A stretch of 64,000 nt of DNA from Vibrio maerlii (GTDB lineage Bacteria > Pseudomonadota > Gammaproteobacteria > Enterobacterales > Vibrionaceae), in NCBI RefSeq assembly GCF_003415655.1, contig NZ_QRHC01000008.1, positions 171,296-235,295 of the forward strand, read 5' to 3'. The position numbers and the translations under genes are program-made. The notes below the pieces were generated by a model. The model was not told the origin of the DNA, made no database searches, and saw only the letters and a program-made list of their open reading frames with translations. Positions 26,202 through 38,271 of the stretch are shown one piece after another (position 1 is the first letter of the stretch; the number at the start of each line of letters is the position of its first letter).

Positions 26202-27113
26202 TTAGTAATTCGCCGCAATGTCTGCTTGATTCTGCTCAGCTTGAACGGTGTCATAAACTCGCGCTAGCTCAAGGAACGAGTAGCGATGCTCAACATACTC
26301 ATACACGTTCAAAGACAGTGTCAGCTTATAAAGAGAAATTGCGTTAACGTAATCACCCTCTTGTTGGTAACGCTTCGCAAGGTAGAAGTAAACCTCTGTT
26401 AAGCGCTGCGCCAATAGGGTGTTATCACGAGTATTCGACACAACGGCTTTCAGCGCTTGCTCTTCATTGATTTCACCCAGAGTCAGAGCAACAAGCACCC
26501 AACCCCACTGGTCATCTTTCTCTTGGTATCGGCTCAGTAGTGCGTCACGAGCGCTGTCGTAATCCATTTCAGACTCGATGATGTATAGCCATAAAGCACG
26601 GAACGGGTCGCTAGGGTCTTCTTGGTAATGGTTAGCCATTTCTTCTTGTGCAAGCTCGAGACGGTCACCATAGTAAAGCGCGACGGCACGGTTGCGGGAA
26701 GCATAGCTGTTTGAAGGATCAAGCTCTAGTGTTGAATCAAACGCATCGTAAGCTGCGTCATACTCTCCAACTTGAGTCAAGAACACACCAAGCACGTTAA
26801 AAATGTCAGGCTGAGCCGGGTTTAGTGAAAGTGATTGATTATAGTCTAAGCGAGCTAAATCACGCAGGCCAACGCTGTCGTAATAGTTACCACGCTCGTT
26901 AAGCATTTTAGAGCGTACATCTTTACTTAGGTCATCACGCTTAAGCAATTGAGTGATACGAGCGATTTGCACTTCCTGTTGAACGCTAGGTTGAAGAGGA
27001 ATGGCCATTGGGGGATAAAACCATTGGTTAGCCGAAGCCGTTTTCTCACTGGTTGAAGCGCAACCACCTAATGCCATCAACAGTACAAGACTTAAAGTTT
27101 TAACCAATTTCAC
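26202..27113 (-). CDS. nlpI: Lipoprotein NlpI (TPR adaptor)
   Basis: Outer-membrane lipoprotein that scaffolds peptidoglycan hydrolases and the Prc protease in E. coli. Of 303 residues, the signal peptide ends in the lipobox ALGGC with lipidated C18. TPR-like helical repeats follow (DLARLDYNQSLSLNPAQPD, AAYDAFDSTLELDPSNSYA). It sits directly downstream of pnp on the same strand, as in E. coli, but a terminator lies between. Confidence 0.94.
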   Translation of the reverse strand: MKLVKTLSLVLLMALGGCASTSEKTASANQWFYPPMAIPLQPSVQQEVQIARITQLLKRDDLSKDVRSKMLNERGNYYDSVGLRDLARLDYNQSLSLNPAQPDIFNVLGVFLTQVGEYDAAYDAFDSTLELDPSNSYASRNRAVALYYGDRLELAQEEMANHYQEDPSDPFRALWLYIIESEMDYDSARDALLSRYQEKDDQWGWVLVALTLGEINEEQALKAVVSNTRDNTLLAQRLTEVYFYLAKRYQQEGDYVNAISLYKLTLSLNVYEYVEHRYSFLELARVYDTVQAEQNQADIAANY

Positions 27114-27148
27114 AAAAACTTACTCCTTAAGCTCCAGAAAAAAACCAA

Positions 27149-27172
27149 AAAGGGAGCCAATTGGCCCCCTTT
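27149..27172 (-). terminator. Terminator of pnp
   Basis: AAAGGGAGCCAA pairs with TTGGCCCCCTTT (one mismatch), followed on the minus strand by TTTTTGGTTTTTTT. It is located 61 nt after the pnp stop and upstream of nlpI. Confidence 0.8.
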
Positions 27173-27233
27173 ATACCATGCTTATTATAAATTGGCTAAA
27201 AAAAAACCAATTCTTTATAAGCCTACAGTTGCA

Positions 27234-29351
27234 TTACTCAGCTGCTGGCGCTTCGCCTTCAGCCTTCTCAACTGCTTCTTTCATGCTTAGACGAACACGG
27301 CCTTGGCGGTCGATTTCAAGTACTTTAACTTGAACTTCTTGACCTTCAGTTAGGTAGTCAGACACTTTCTCAACACGCTTGTCCGCGATTTGAGAGATGT
27401 GTACTAGACCATCTTTACCAGGTAGTACTGTCACGAATGCACCAAAGTCAGCTAGACGAGCAACTTTACCCGTGTAGATGCGACCTACTTCAACTTCAGC
27501 AGTGATCTCTTCGATACGGCGGATAGCTTCTTTCGCAGCTGTACCTTCAGTTGCAGCAATCTTGATTGTACCGTCGTCATCGATCTCGATAGTTGTACCA
27601 GTTTCTTCAGTTAGCTGACGGATAACCGCGCCACCTTTACCGATAACATCTTTGATCTTCTCAGCACTGATCTTCATTGTGTGAATACGCGGAGCGAACT
27701 CAGAGATATCTTCACGAGCACCAGAGATAGCTTCATCCATTACAGATAGGATGTGCTTACGTGCACCTTGCGCTTGGTTAAGAGCAATTTGCATGATCTC
27801 TTTAGTGATACCTTCGATCTTGATATCCATTTGAAGTGCTGTGATACCAGTGTTAGTACCCGCTACTTTAAAGTCCATGTCGCCTAGGTGGTCTTCGTCA
27901 CCAAGGATGTCAGAAAGAACAACGAAATCGTCGCCTTCTTTAACAAGACCCATCGCGATACCCGCAACAGAAGACTTGATTGGAACACCCGCATCCATAA
28001 GCGCTAGAGACGTACCACATACAGAAGCCATTGAAGAAGAACCGTTAGATTCTGTGATTTCTGATACTACACGTACAGTGTATGGGAACTCGTCTACAGA
28101 TGGCATTACCGCAGCAATACCACGCTTAGCTAGTTTACCGTGGCCGATTTCACGACGCTTAGGAGAACCTACAAAACCAGTCTCGCCAACACAGTATGGA
28201 GGGAAGTTGTAGTGTAGTAGGAAGTGATCTTTACGCTCACCCGTTAGCTCATCGATGATTTGAGCGTCACGTTGTGTGCCAAGAGTAGCAGTAACGATAG
28301 CTTGAGTTTCACCACGAGTGAATAGAGAAGAACCGTGAGTACGTGGAAGAACACCAGTACGTACATCTAGCGCACGAACCATGTCTTTTTCACGGCCATC
28401 GATACGTGGGTTACCAGCGATGATGCTGCGACGTACGACTGTTTTTTCTAGATCGTGGAAGATAGAGTGAGCTTCTTTTAGATTCACTTCTTCGTTTTCA
28501 GCTACTAGCACTTCGTTAACTTCTGCTGCGATCGCGTGGATGCGGTCGTAACGAGTCATTTTCTCAGTGATTTGGTAAGCTTCAACTAGCTTAGCTTCAG
28601 CTAGTTCAGCGATGCGAGTGTTAAGCGCAGTGTTCTCTTCTGGAGCAACCCAATCCCATGCAGGAGTAGCAACTTCAGCTTTGAATTCGTTGATTGCGTT
28701 GATAACAACTTGCTGTTGGTCATGACCAAATACAACTGCAGATAGCATCTCTTCTTCAGTTAGGTTGTCTGCTTCAGACTCAACCATAAGAACAGCGCCT
28801 TCAGTACCTGAAACAACAAGGTCAAGCTTAGAAGTTTCTAGCTCAGTGTTGCTTGGGTTAAGTACTAGTTGACCGTCGATGTGACCAACACGCGCTGCAC
28901 CGATAGGGCCGTTGAACGGAATACCAGAGATAGCTAGTGCTGCAGAAGTACCGATCATTGTAACCATGTCTGGTTGAACGTCAGGGTTAACAGACATTAC
29001 TGTCGCGATAACTTGTACTTCGTTTTTAAACGCGTCTGGGAATAGTGGACGGATTGGACGGTCGATTAGACGAGCCGTTAGTGTCTCACCTTCAGATGGA
29101 CGACCTTCACGCTTGAAGAAACCACCAGGGATTTTACCTGCAGCGTAAGTACGCTCTTGGTAGTTAACTGTTAGTGGGAAGAAGTCTTGACCTTCTACCG
29201 CTTCTTTTTTACCTACAACAGATACGAATACAGAAGTATCGTCCATTGTAACCATTACTGCTGCTGTAGCTTGACGTGCAATAACGCCAGTTTCTAGAGT
29301 AACTGTGTGGTTACCGTACTGGAACGTTTTAACAACTGGTTTTTCGAACAT
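27234..29351 (-). CDS. pnp: Polyribonucleotide nucleotidyltransferase (PNPase)
   Basis: Phosphorolytic 3'-5' exoribonuclease and degradosome component; 705 residues, family length about 700-711. Two RNase PH-like domains are followed by a KH domain ([20 protein letters not shown], near 555-575) and an S1 domain ([20 protein letters not shown], near 620-690). It is encoded downstream of rpsO. A 372-nt leader contains its own likely promoter and hairpins; in E. coli pnp mRNA is autoregulated through RNase III cleavage of such a leader. Confidence 0.97.
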   Translation of the reverse strand: MFEKPVVKTFQYGNHTVTLETGVIARQATAAVMVTMDDTSVFVSVVGKKEAVEGQDFFPLTVNYQERTYAAGKIPGGFFKREGRPSEGETLTARLIDRPIRPLFPDAFKNEVQVIATVMSVNPDVQPDMVTMIGTSAALAISGIPFNGPIGAARVGHIDGQLVLNPSNTELETSKLDLVVSGTEGAVLMVESEADNLTEEEMLSAVVFGHDQQQVVINAINEFKAEVATPAWDWVAPEENTALNTRIAELAEAKLVEAYQITEKMTRYDRIHAIAAEVNEVLVAENEEVNLKEAHSIFHDLEKTVVRRSIIAGNPRIDGREKDMVRALDVRTGVLPRTHGSSLFTRGETQAIVTATLGTQRDAQIIDELTGERKDHFLLHYNFPPYCVGETGFVGSPKRREIGHGKLAKRGIAAVMPSVDEFPYTVRVVSEITESNGSSSMASVCGTSLALMDAGVPIKSSVAGIAMGLVKEGDDFVVLSDILGDEDHLGDMDFKVAGTNTGITALQMDIKIEGITKEIMQIALNQAQGARKHILSVMDEAISGAREDISEFAPRIHTMKISAEKIKDVIGKGGAVIRQLTEETGTTIEIDDDGTIKIAATEGTAAKEAIRRIEEITAEVEVGRIYTGKVARLADFGAFVTVLPGKDGLVHISQIADKRVEKVSDYLTEGQEVQVKVLEIDRQGRVRLSMKEAVEKAEGEAPAAE

Positions 29352-29673
29352 GGAAATTCCTTGTTAGATTGATATGTAGATCTCCACTGCTACCAATCGC
29401 GACTAGTAAAAGCCAACTTACCGCTTCAACGTGCTCGTTAAAGACAAAATAAGCTTCTAATAGCCGCGACCATTTGGTCGACTTACGTGACTGTAGTCAG
29501 TGGGCAAAAGTGCAACTCTCTCAATACCTATCGATTAGGTTATTGAAATAGCGGCACGATTATAGACTAGTTTAAGGGCTAGATCCCCTTTATTTTCCGG
29601 CTTATGTGCTCAGCTTCTGAGAAAGAAGTAGCTTTGTTTAGTAACAAGTCATTAAGCGAAAATTAGCAGAAAT
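29352..29673 (-). promoter_or_regulatory. pnp leader with internal promoter and hairpins
   Basis: A gene-free leader. On the minus strand a perfect -10 TATAAT (29559-29564) marks a likely pnp-specific promoter with poor -35. Just downstream, CAATA-CCTA pairs with TAGG-TTATTG (29522-29545), and a second hairpin CGACC-AAAT-GGTCG lies near 29466-29481. These are plausible RNase III/PNPase autoregulation elements by analogy with E. coli. Confidence 0.5.
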
Positions 29674-29700
29674 AAAAAAGCCTCAGCAAATGCTGAGGCT
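29674..29700 (-). terminator. Terminator of rpsO
   Basis: AGCCTCAGCA and TGCTGAGGCT around two bases, followed on the minus strand by TTTTTT. It is 24 nt after the rpsO stop. Read-through into pnp is known for the E. coli equivalent. Confidence 0.93.
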
Positions 29701-29723
29701 CTTTCATCAAATTCGAGATTTGA

Positions 29724-29993
29724 TTAGCGACGTAGACCTAGACGCTTGATAAGCTCTTGGTAACGACCAAGATCTTTACCTTTTAGGTAGTCTAGAAGCT
29801 TACGACGGCTAGAAACCATGCGTAGTAGACCACGACGGCTGTGGTGATCGCCTTTGTGAGCTTTGAAGTGACCTTGTAGGTGGTTGATAGAAGCAGTTAG
29901 TAGTGCTACTTGTACTTCTGGTGAACCAGTGTCGCCTTCAGAACGTGCGTATTCTGCAACGATTGCTGCTTTAGTTTCTGCATTCAGAGACAT
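29724..29993 (-). CDS. rpsO: 30S ribosomal protein S15
   Basis: A primary 16S rRNA-binding protein of the small-subunit platform; 89 residues, the standard length. The highly conserved [20 protein letters not shown] and [19 protein letters not shown] segments are intact. The SD AGGAGAG precedes ATG 29993. It is the first gene of the rpsO-pnp unit. Confidence 0.98.
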   Translation of the reverse strand: MSLNAETKAAIVAEYARSEGDTGSPEVQVALLTASINHLQGHFKAHKGDHHSRRGLLRMVSSRRKLLDYLKGKDLGRYQELIKRLGLRR

Positions 29994-30200
29994 AATGCTC
30001 TCCTAATAAGAGTAGGTTAATATTTGTGCCAGCCAATCTCTGATTCAGCCGACACGGGAGCGCGTATTCTATGGAAAACTGTATTCAAATTCAACAGATA
30101 ATTTAAATTCGGTTTACAGGCAGAAAACTAGATAGCAAGAGAACTAGATATCTAGTAGCACAGCGCTCTGTAGGACGAAGTCCGTTCTAGGTTTCTCTAT
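29994..30200. repeat. rpsO upstream region with degenerate 8-bp CTAG array
   Basis: CTAG occurs at 30128, 30144 and 30152, spaced 16 and 8 bp, in the context GAAAACTAGATAGCAAGAG. This matches the phase and unit (CTAGAAAA/CTAGAGAG) of the arrays at 12017 and 63854 and looks like a decayed copy. The rest, between secF and rpsO, should hold the rpsO promoter, which I could not place with confidence. Confidence 0.55.
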
Positions 30201-30231
30201 AAAAAAAGCCCCAACCTTTCGGTCGGGGCTT
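30201..30231 (-). terminator. Terminator of the queA-tgt-yajC-secDF operon
   Basis: AAGCCCC-A-ACC pairs with GGT-C-GGGGCTT around TTTC; on the minus strand seven Ts follow. It is located 48 nt after the secF stop. Confidence 0.92.
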
Positions 30232-30279
30232 GATATTTTAAAGCATAAGCTTCAAGAAACGACTTCTTGCTCAACGCCC

Positions 30280-31233
30280 TTATGGCATTTCGTCGAACTC
30301 AGCGCCTTCTTTTTCAACCTGAGGTGGCATTAAGTGCTCACGTTCTACACCCAGTTTCAGCGCAAGAGCAGAAGCTACGTAGATCGAAGAGTAAGTACCT
30401 ACAGTAATACCGAGTAACAACGCCGTAGCGAAACCATGGATCATCGCTCCACCTTGAGTGAATAGCGCGATAACCACAAACAGTGTCGTTGCTGATGTAA
30501 TTAATGTACGGCTCAATGTTTGAGTTACTGAGCTGTTCATCACCTCTGTTGGCTCACCCTTGCGCATTTTGCGGAAGTTCTCACGAATACGGTCAAACAC
30601 AACAATGGTATCATTGAGCGAGTAACCAACAACCGTAAGCAGCGCCGCTACAATCGTTAGATCGACTTCGATTTGCATCAAAGAGAAGATACCTAGCGTG
30701 ATGATGATATCATGCGCCAATGCTAGCACCGCACCCGCAGCTAGACGCCATTCAAAGCGCATAGATACATAGATCAAAATACAGATAAGTGATACTAAGA
30801 TTGCAAGACCACCAGCTTCGGTTAGTTCGTCCCCAACATTCGGTCCCACAAACTCAATTCGGCGCATTTCAACGCTCTTGCCAGTACCATCTTTAATTGC
30901 ATTAAGGATTTGGTTGCCAAGTGTCTCGCCCGCCATATCATCACGAGGACGAAGACGAACCATCACATCGCGAGCAGAACCAAAGTTTTGCACCGTTGCA
31001 TCACCAAAGCCTTTCGCTTCAAGCGAGCTACGGATCTCCTCCAGATCAGCAGGCTGTTCAAAGCCAACCTCAATCAGCGTACCACCGGTGAAGTCTAGAC
31101 CCCAGTTCAACCATTTAGTTGAAAGGGTAAAGATCGCCGTAGCAATCATGACAAGAGAGAAGACAAAGGCAAACTTCGACCAACGCATAAAGTCGATCGT
31201 TTTGTCTGCTTTCATTATTTGAAACATAGTCAT
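30280..31233 (-). CDS. secF: Protein translocase subunit SecF
   Basis: Inner-membrane partner of SecD that uses ion motive force to aid Sec export; 317 residues. Six transmembrane segments are expected; the N-terminal GLDFTGGTLIEVGF is the family motif, and VGYSLNDTIVVFDRIREN marks the conserved RND-type fourth helix. It starts seven nt after secD and closes the operon. Vibrio SecDF has been shown to be Na+-driven in some species. Confidence 0.97.
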   Translation of the reverse strand: MTMFQIMKADKTIDFMRWSKFAFVFSLVMIATAIFTLSTKWLNWGLDFTGGTLIEVGFEQPADLEEIRSSLEAKGFGDATVQNFGSARDVMVRLRPRDDMAGETLGNQILNAIKDGTGKSVEMRRIEFVGPNVGDELTEAGGLAILVSLICILIYVSMRFEWRLAAGAVLALAHDIIITLGIFSLMQIEVDLTIVAALLTVVGYSLNDTIVVFDRIRENFRKMRKGEPTEVMNSSVTQTLSRTLITSATTLFVVIALFTQGGAMIHGFATALLLGITVGTYSSIYVASALALKLGVEREHLMPPQVEKEGAEFDEMP

Positions 31234-31240
31234 TCCAGCC

Positions 31241-33097
31241 TTAGATCGACAACTTATTAATACGTTTGCCGCCGTATAAAAGGTTTACAACACAACGTGT
31301 ACCCACGATAGCTGTAAACATCGACGTCAAAATACCGATAGATAGCGTTACGGCAAAGCCTTTAATCGCACCTGTACCAACAGCAAATAGAATGATTGCA
31401 GTTAACAGCGTGGTGATATTGGCATCGGCAATCGTACTGAATGCATTCGCATATCCTTGGTGGATAGCTTGTTGTGGGCTACGACCATCACGCAACTCTT
31501 CACGAATTCGTTCAAAGATCAGTACGTTAGCATCAACCGCCATACCTACCGTTAATACAATGCCGGCAATACCTGGCAGCGTCATGGTTGCACCTGGGAT
31601 CATCGACATTACACCAATGATTAACACTAGGTTAGCCATTAGAGCCAAGTTAGCGATAAAGCCAAACTTACGGTAGTAGACCAAAGTAAAGAGCATTACA
31701 GCAACCATACCCCAGATCATCGCTTGGATACCCATATCGATGTTCTGCTGACCCATAGATGGACCAATCGTACGTTCTTCAACGATAGAGATAGGTGCAA
31801 TTAGAGCACCCGCTCGAAGTAGAAGCGCTAGGTTGTGAGCTTCAGCTGCAGAGTCAATACCCGTGATTCGGAAGTTACGACCAAGAGCAGACTGAATCGT
31901 CGCTTGGTTGATCACTTCTTCATACTTAGTCAGGATAACCTTGCCTTCAGGTGTCTTACGACCGCTGTCCTTGTACTCAGCAAATACCGTAGCCATTAGC
32001 TTACCGATATTTGAACGAGAGAACGCAGCCATCTTGCTACCACCTTCGCTATCTAGCGAGATGTTAACTTGAGGACGACCGTATTCATCAACACTTGAGC
32101 TCGCATCCGTAATGCTTGAACCGCCTAAGATAACGCGCTTCTTAAGTACAACAGGACGACCATCACGATCTTGCTTGATTTCGCTGCCCGCTGGAGCACG
32201 ACCAGCCGCTGCCGCCGCTAAGTCTGCTTTGTCATCAACTTCACGGAACTCTAGCGTAGCTGTTGCACCAAGAATCTCTTTTGCACGAGCAGTGTCCTGA
32301 ACACCTGGAAGCTCTACCACAATACGGCTTGCACCTTGGCGTTGTACCAATGGTTCAGCAACACCCAGTTCGTTTACACGATTACGTAGGATTGTGATGT
32401 TTTGCTCTACCGCGTAGTTACGGATTTCAGCTAGACGAGTTTCTGTAAAGGTGGCACGAAGCGTGAATCGACCATCAGAGTCAGAATCAACAAACTGCAT
32501 GTCTGGATGTAGGTTAGTCAGTACACGTTTTGCAGAAGCAAGTTGCTCCGCATCACGTAGCAGCACTTCAACTGCATCTTTACCAGAAGGACGGATAGCA
32601 CGGTAACGAATCTTCTCTTCACGAAGTTCACTACGGAATGCTTCTTCTTGCTGCGCGACCAGTTTTTCCATCGCTGCGTCCATATCCACTTCCATCAAGA
32701 AGTGAACACCACCACGAAGGTCAAGACCAAGCTTCATTGGAGCCGCACCAATAGACTCAAGCCAATCAGGTGTTGCAGCAGCTAGGTTAAGTGCCACAAT
32801 AACGTCATCACCAATGCTTTCGCTGATAACATCACGCGCACTGATCTGAGTATCGGTATCGTTGAAACGAACAAGAATAGAACCGTTTTCTAGAGCAACG
32901 GACTTGTATGAAAGGTTCTCTTTTTCAAGAGATTGAGTGACAGTATCCAGCGTTGACATATCAACAGAGGCGCCACGCGCCCCTGTTACTTGAATTGCCG
33001 GATCTTCACCGTAAATATTTGGAAGTGCGTATAAGGCTGCAGTTGCAAGTGCAAATACAACCATTAAATACTTCCATAAAGGATAGCGGTTTAGCAC
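31241..33097 (-). CDS. secD: Protein translocase subunit SecD
   Basis: A 618-residue inner-membrane component with a large periplasmic domain. [18 protein letters not shown] near residue 115 is the conserved SecD motif, and [19 protein letters not shown] near residue 520 is the RND-type ion-pathway helix. It starts with GTG at 33097, preceded by GAGGATCC. It is co-transcribed with yajC and secF. Confidence 0.97.
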   Translation of the reverse strand: MLNRYPLWKYLMVVFALATAALYALPNIYGEDPAIQVTGARGASVDMSTLDTVTQSLEKENLSYKSVALENGSILVRFNDTDTQISARDVISESIGDDVIVALNLAAATPDWLESIGAAPMKLGLDLRGGVHFLMEVDMDAAMEKLVAQQEEAFRSELREEKIRYRAIRPSGKDAVEVLLRDAEQLASAKRVLTNLHPDMQFVDSDSDGRFTLRATFTETRLAEIRNYAVEQNITILRNRVNELGVAEPLVQRQGASRIVVELPGVQDTARAKEILGATATLEFREVDDKADLAAAAAGRAPAGSEIKQDRDGRPVVLKKRVILGGSSITDASSSVDEYGRPQVNISLDSEGGSKMAAFSRSNIGKLMATVFAEYKDSGRKTPEGKVILTKYEEVINQATIQSALGRNFRITGIDSAAEAHNLALLLRAGALIAPISIVEERTIGPSMGQQNIDMGIQAMIWGMVAVMLFTLVYYRKFGFIANLALMANLVLIIGVMSMIPGATMTLPGIAGIVLTVGMAVDANVLIFERIREELRDGRSPQQAIHQGYANAFSTIADANITTLLTAIILFAVGTGAIKGFAVTLSIGILTSMFTAIVGTRCVVNLLYGGKRINKLSI

Positions 33098-33116
33098 AGC
33101 GAGGATCCTCAGGCTG

Positions 33117-33452
33117 TTATAGAGATTTCAGCGTACCTTTAGGTAGCACTGCAGTCACGAAGTCTTTCTTGATTACAACTTCGTTGTTTGCATTCAGTTC
33201 GATTGAAACGTAGTCGTTGTCTTCAGCAATCTTAGTGATTTTACCAACTAGACCACCGCTAGTTAGAACTTCATCACCCTTGCCCATTGAAGCCATTAGG
33301 TTTTTGTGCTCTTTAACACGTTTTGCTTGCGGGCGGTAAATCATGAAGTAGAAAATAACCGCAAACATACCTAGCATGATTAGCATCTCGAAACCGCCAC
33401 CTGCTGGTGCACCTTCAGCTGCTGCGTGAGCTTGAGAAATGAAAAAACTCAT
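33117..33452 (-). CDS. yajC: Sec translocon accessory protein YajC
   Basis: A 111-residue single-pass inner-membrane protein associated with SecDF. One hydrophobic helix (about 22-40, [19 protein letters not shown]) ends in the typical [10 protein letters not shown] motif, followed by a cytoplasmic domain ([14 protein letters not shown]). It sits between tgt and secD as in most gammaproteobacteria. Confidence 0.96.
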   Translation of the reverse strand: MSFFISQAHAAAEGAPAGGGFEMLIMLGMFAVIFYFMIYRPQAKRVKEHKNLMASMGKGDEVLTSGGLVGKITKIAEDNDYVSIELNANNEVVIKKDFVTAVLPKGTLKSL

Positions 33453-33554
33453 TGAGAACGTCCTCTATATTTTTTGTTTAATGTTCAATAAATTGGGCTG
33501 CGCCACCCAGTTTTCAAGAGCACGGGCTCATAAAAGTGGGTGGCGCATCAAACT

Positions 33555-34736
<1,182 letters not shown>

Positions 34737-34851
34737 CTATTGAGGAGTGGTCGCTCATCCTTGCGAGACGCAAAATGGCCAATCCATTTTGCTTCCTAGC
34801 TTACTGCTAGCACTCGTAAATTCTATTTTATTTCCAACTTCCCTTCAGTTC

Positions 34852-34955
34852 GTCATCCCCTACAGTGAGGAACGAACGAGATAGGGAATCTAATCTTTCA
34901 TATCTCTATCGCTAAAGATCCCCGATGAACTCGTCGGCTCGCGCTCGAGGATGAC
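34852..34955. repeat. About 104-bp palindromic intergenic repeat (GTCATCCCC ... GGATGAC)
   Basis: The ends GTCATCCCC and GAGGATGAC are inverted, with internal pairing of AGATAGGGAATCT-like and AAGATCCCCGATGA segments. It resembles a dispersed intergenic repeat I have seen in Vibrio genomes, though I cannot name it. It lies inside the queA-tgt intergenic gap and so is transcribed with the operon. Confidence 0.5.
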
Positions 34956-34976
34956 ATTGAATAGCGTAAGATGAAG

Positions 34977-36029
34977 CTAATCTGTTTTTTTGTTGATGAA
35001 CATTGAATCACCATAAGAGAAGAAGCGGTACTTGTTCTCTACAGCGTGCTTATAAGCATTCATCGTATTGTCATAACCAGCGAACGCACTCACTAGCATG
35101 ATCAGTGTAGACTCTGGTAGGTGGAAGTTTGTTACCAAAGCGTCAACCAGTTGGAATTCATAACCTGGGTAGATGAAAATTTCGGTGTCACCAAAGAATG
35201 GAACCAATTCAGTGCCCTTTCTTAATGCATCTTGCGCAGCACTTTCCAATGAGCGAACCGATGTTGTACCGACTGCGATCACTCGACCACCACGTGCTTT
35301 AGTTGCCGCAATGGCATCAACCACTTCTTGCGGCACTTCGACGTATTCCGAGTGCATGTGGTGCTCAAGAATGCTGTCCACTTTGACTGGCATAAACGTA
35401 CCAGCACCAACGTGGAGTGTTACGTAAGCAAGGTCTGCGCCTTTAGCTTTAATTTTCTCCAGTAACGGCTCATCGAAGTGCAGGCCAGCAGTCGGAGCCG
35501 CAACAGCACCCGGCTTTGCGTTATATACAGTTTGGTAGCGCTCTTTATCCGCGTCTTCATCAGGGCGGTCAATGTACGGCGGTAGTGGCATGTGGCCTAC
35601 CTGCTCCAGGATCTGCAGTACTGAGTTATCCGATTCAAAGTGGATCTCAAATAGCGCATCGTGACGGGTAACCATAGTCGCTTTAAATTCGTCATTTTCA
35701 CCCAGGAAAAGCGTCGTGCCTGGTTTTGGTGATTTAGAACAACGAACATGAGCCATGATACTCTTCTCGTCGATCATGCGTTCCACCAGTACCTCTAGTT
35801 TACCGCCAGATTCTTTACGACCAAAGATACGCGCAGGAATAACTCGAGTATTGTTGAAGACCAATAAGTCTCCTGGCTCAATCAAACTCAATACGTCAGT
35901 AAAAGTATTATCCGTTAGCGACCCCGTCTCACCATTTAGGTGTAGAAGGCGACTCGCTGTACGCTCTGGCATTGGGTAGCGAGCGATAAGCTCATCAGGT
36001 AGTTCGAAGTTAAAATCGGATACTTGCAT
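34977..36029 (-). CDS. queA: S-adenosylmethionine:tRNA ribosyltransferase-isomerase QueA
   Basis: Transfers the ribosyl group of SAM to 7-aminomethyl-7-deazaguanine in tRNA to give epoxyqueuosine. At 350 residues it is the normal length. The N-terminal [14 protein letters not shown], central [17 protein letters not shown] and C-terminal [19 protein letters not shown] are family hallmarks. It is the first gene of the queA-tgt-yajC-secD-secF operon. Confidence 0.97.
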   Translation of the reverse strand: MQVSDFNFELPDELIARYPMPERTASRLLHLNGETGSLTDNTFTDVLSLIEPGDLLVFNNTRVIPARIFGRKESGGKLEVLVERMIDEKSIMAHVRCSKSPKPGTTLFLGENDEFKATMVTRHDALFEIHFESDNSVLQILEQVGHMPLPPYIDRPDEDADKERYQTVYNAKPGAVAAPTAGLHFDEPLLEKIKAKGADLAYVTLHVGAGTFMPVKVDSILEHHMHSEYVEVPQEVVDAIAATKARGGRVIAVGTTSVRSLESAAQDALRKGTELVPFFGDTEIFIYPGYEFQLVDALVTNFHLPESTLIMLVSAFAGYDNTMNAYKHAVENKYRFFSYGDSMFINKKTD

Positions 36030-36289
36030 AGCGATGGTTTACCTACTGATGGAATATGATTGAGCAACGAAATTTTTTGCAGTGCGCTAGTATATTCTTC
36101 AGCCTGCGAATAGCAAGAATTGTCGGCCTTTCCCTCAATAAATTCATCAAAGTTATGCATGATTAAACCTTTTATAAACCTCTGACTTTTCTACCTCGTT
36201 CGGGTTAGCAAAATCCCGATATAGCTCTCATTTATGTTGTGAGAATCTGACTATATTAAGGTTATATTCCAGATAAAGTAGGAGGCCCT

Positions 36290-36730
36290 ATGATCAAGGT
36301 CGAAGACATGATGACGCACAACCCACACACCTTATTGCGTTCACATTCTCTTGCCGATGCTAAGCACACCATGGAGGCTCTGGACATTCGCCATATTCCC
36401 ATTGTCGATGCTGATAGACAACTTTTAGGGATCGTGACCCAAAGAGATGTATTAGCCGCACAAGAATCTAGCTTACAAAAAATTCCAGAAAACCAATCCT
36501 TTACCCTCTCCACCCCAATTAATAAAGTCATGCATACCAGCATTATGACCGTACAACCAAAGGCGGGATTGAAAGAAAGTGCTATCTATATGCAAAAGCA
36601 CAAAGTGGGATGTTTGCCTGTGGTAGATGATGGTCAACTCGTTGGTATTATTACAGACAGTGATTTTGTCTCTATAGCGATTAACCTGCTTGAGCTCCAA
36701 GAAGAGACCGAACCCGAAGAGGTAGTTTAG
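36290..36730 (+). CDS. CBS-domain protein
   Basis: A 146-residue protein made of two CBS motifs (about 5-60 and 80-138), each with the typical ending (HIPIVDADRQLLGIVTQRDV and CLPVVDDGQLVGIITDSDF). Paired CBS motifs usually bind adenine nucleotides and regulate partner proteins. The SD TAGGAGG precedes ATG 36290. It is a single gene between queA (divergent) and aceA (convergent); no partner is evident. Confidence 0.9.
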   Translation: MIKVEDMMTHNPHTLLRSHSLADAKHTMEALDIRHIPIVDADRQLLGIVTQRDVLAAQESSLQKIPENQSFTLSTPINKVMHTSIMTVQPKAGLKESAIYMQKHKVGCLPVVDDGQLVGIITDSDFVSIAINLLELQEETEPEEVV

Positions 36731-36760
36731 ACTCTCATTGACCACCTAAGAATAAAAGTA

Positions 36761-36790
36761 AAAACGCGCCTCAACTGAAGCGCGTTTTTT
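36761..36790. terminator. Bidirectional terminator between CBS gene and aceA
   Basis: AAAACGCGC pairs with GCGCGTTTTTT around ten bases, with A and T tracts on opposite sides, so it can serve both convergent genes. Confidence 0.88.
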
Positions 36791-36818
36791 AGTAGTTTTC
36801 AGATAAGATTTTAGGGCG

Positions 36819-38129
36819 TTAGAATTGGTCTTCTTCCGTCGACCCGGTTAATGCTGTCACCGAGGAGTTGCCACCTTGAATAGTATTGGTCATCTTATCG
36901 AAGTAACCGGTACCCACCTCTTGCTGGTGAGCTACAAATGTATAGCCCTTCTCTGCCGCTTCAAACTCTGGACGTTGAACCTTCTCAACATAGTGACGCA
37001 TGCCTTCACCTTGCGCATATGCGTGTGCTAGTTCAAACATGTTAAACCACATATTGTGAATGCCCGCTAGCGTAATGAACTGATACTTGTAGCCCATATT
37101 AGAAAGCTCTTGTTGGAACTTAGCAATTGTTTCAGCGTCTAGATTTTTCTCCCAGTTGAATGAAGGTGAACAGTTGTAAGCCAGCAGCTGATCTGGATGC
37201 TCTGCCAGAATCGCTTCAGCAAATTTACGCGCTTCTTCTAAATCGGGTTTTGCGGTTTCACACCATACGAGGTCAGCATAAGGTGCATAAGCTAGGCCAC
37301 GAGAGATCGCTTGGTCGATGCCGGCACGAACTTTATAGAAACCTTCTGCTGTTCGCTCACCTTCAATGAAGTCGCGATCGTATGGGTCACAATCTGATGT
37401 CAACAAGTCAGCCGCATTGGCATCGGTACGTGCAATTACCAAAGTAGTCGTCCCTGCTACGTCAGCAGCTAATCGCGCTGCCACCAATTTCTGTACCGCT
37501 TCTTGGGTTGGCACAAGCACTTTACCGCCCATGTGACCACACTTCTTAACAGAAGCAAGCTGATCCTCAAAGTGAACACCAGCAGCGCCAGCTTCAATCA
37601 TCGACTTCATCAGCTCATAAGCATTGAGTACGCCACCAAATCCTGCCTCAGCATCGGCTACGATGGGTAGGAAGTAATCAATACCACCTTCATCTTCCGG
37701 TGTTTTACCACCAGCCCATTGAATTTGATCTGCACGACGAAACGAGTTGTTGATACGTTTTACTACCGACGGAACTGAGTCTACTGGGTAGAGAGATTGG
37801 TCTGGGTACATGGTAGAAGCCGTATTATTATCCGCTGCTACCTGCCAACCTGAAAGATAAATCGCTTCAATGCCTGCCTTCGCTTGCTGAACCGCTTGAC
37901 CACCGGTTAGTGCACCTAAGCAGTTCACATAGCCTTTTTTCGCATCTCCATTGACTAGCGACCATAGTTTGTCAGCACCACGTTGAGCAATAGTATTTGC
38001 AGGTACCATAGAGCCTCGAAGTTCTACTACTTCTTCTGCTGTGTAAGTTCGTTTTACGTTTTTCCAGCGAGGATTCGTTGCCCAGTCTTTTTCTAAAGCT
38101 TCGATTTGTTGGCGGCGAGTTAAAGTCAT
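36819..38129 (-). CDS. aceA: Isocitrate lyase
   Basis: Cleaves isocitrate to glyoxylate and succinate, the entry step of the glyoxylate shunt. It has 436 residues. The catalytic loop KKCGHMGGK (195-203, nucleophilic C197) is intact, as are [11 protein letters not shown] and the C-terminal NCSPSFNW. It follows aceB by 142 nt on the same strand, the common aceBA order. Confidence 0.97.
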   Translation of the reverse strand: MTLTRRQQIEALEKDWATNPRWKNVKRTYTAEEVVELRGSMVPANTIAQRGADKLWSLVNGDAKKGYVNCLGALTGGQAVQQAKAGIEAIYLSGWQVAADNNTASTMYPDQSLYPVDSVPSVVKRINNSFRRADQIQWAGGKTPEDEGGIDYFLPIVADAEAGFGGVLNAYELMKSMIEAGAAGVHFEDQLASVKKCGHMGGKVLVPTQEAVQKLVAARLAADVAGTTTLVIARTDANAADLLTSDCDPYDRDFIEGERTAEGFYKVRAGIDQAISRGLAYAPYADLVWCETAKPDLEEARKFAEAILAEHPDQLLAYNCSPSFNWEKNLDAETIAKFQQELSNMGYKYQFITLAGIHNMWFNMFELAHAYAQGEGMRHYVEKVQRPEFEAAEKGYTFVAHQQEVGTGYFDKMTNTIQGGNSSVTALTGSTEEDQF

Positions 38130-38271
38130 AGTAATTCCCTCTTACTTTGGGCGAACCCAGTTATTATCGATTTCCTTCCAGTACTTCTCGGCTCTGTTGG
38201 TAGAAATTCAGTTTCACGTTATTGGATATTGCTGTTACGGGCAGGTTTTTCCTGCCTCATTTAAGATTCAT

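Noticed and set aside
30878..31222. 114-residue open frame antisense to secF
   Set aside because: A shadow of the conserved secF coding sequence with no supporting signals.
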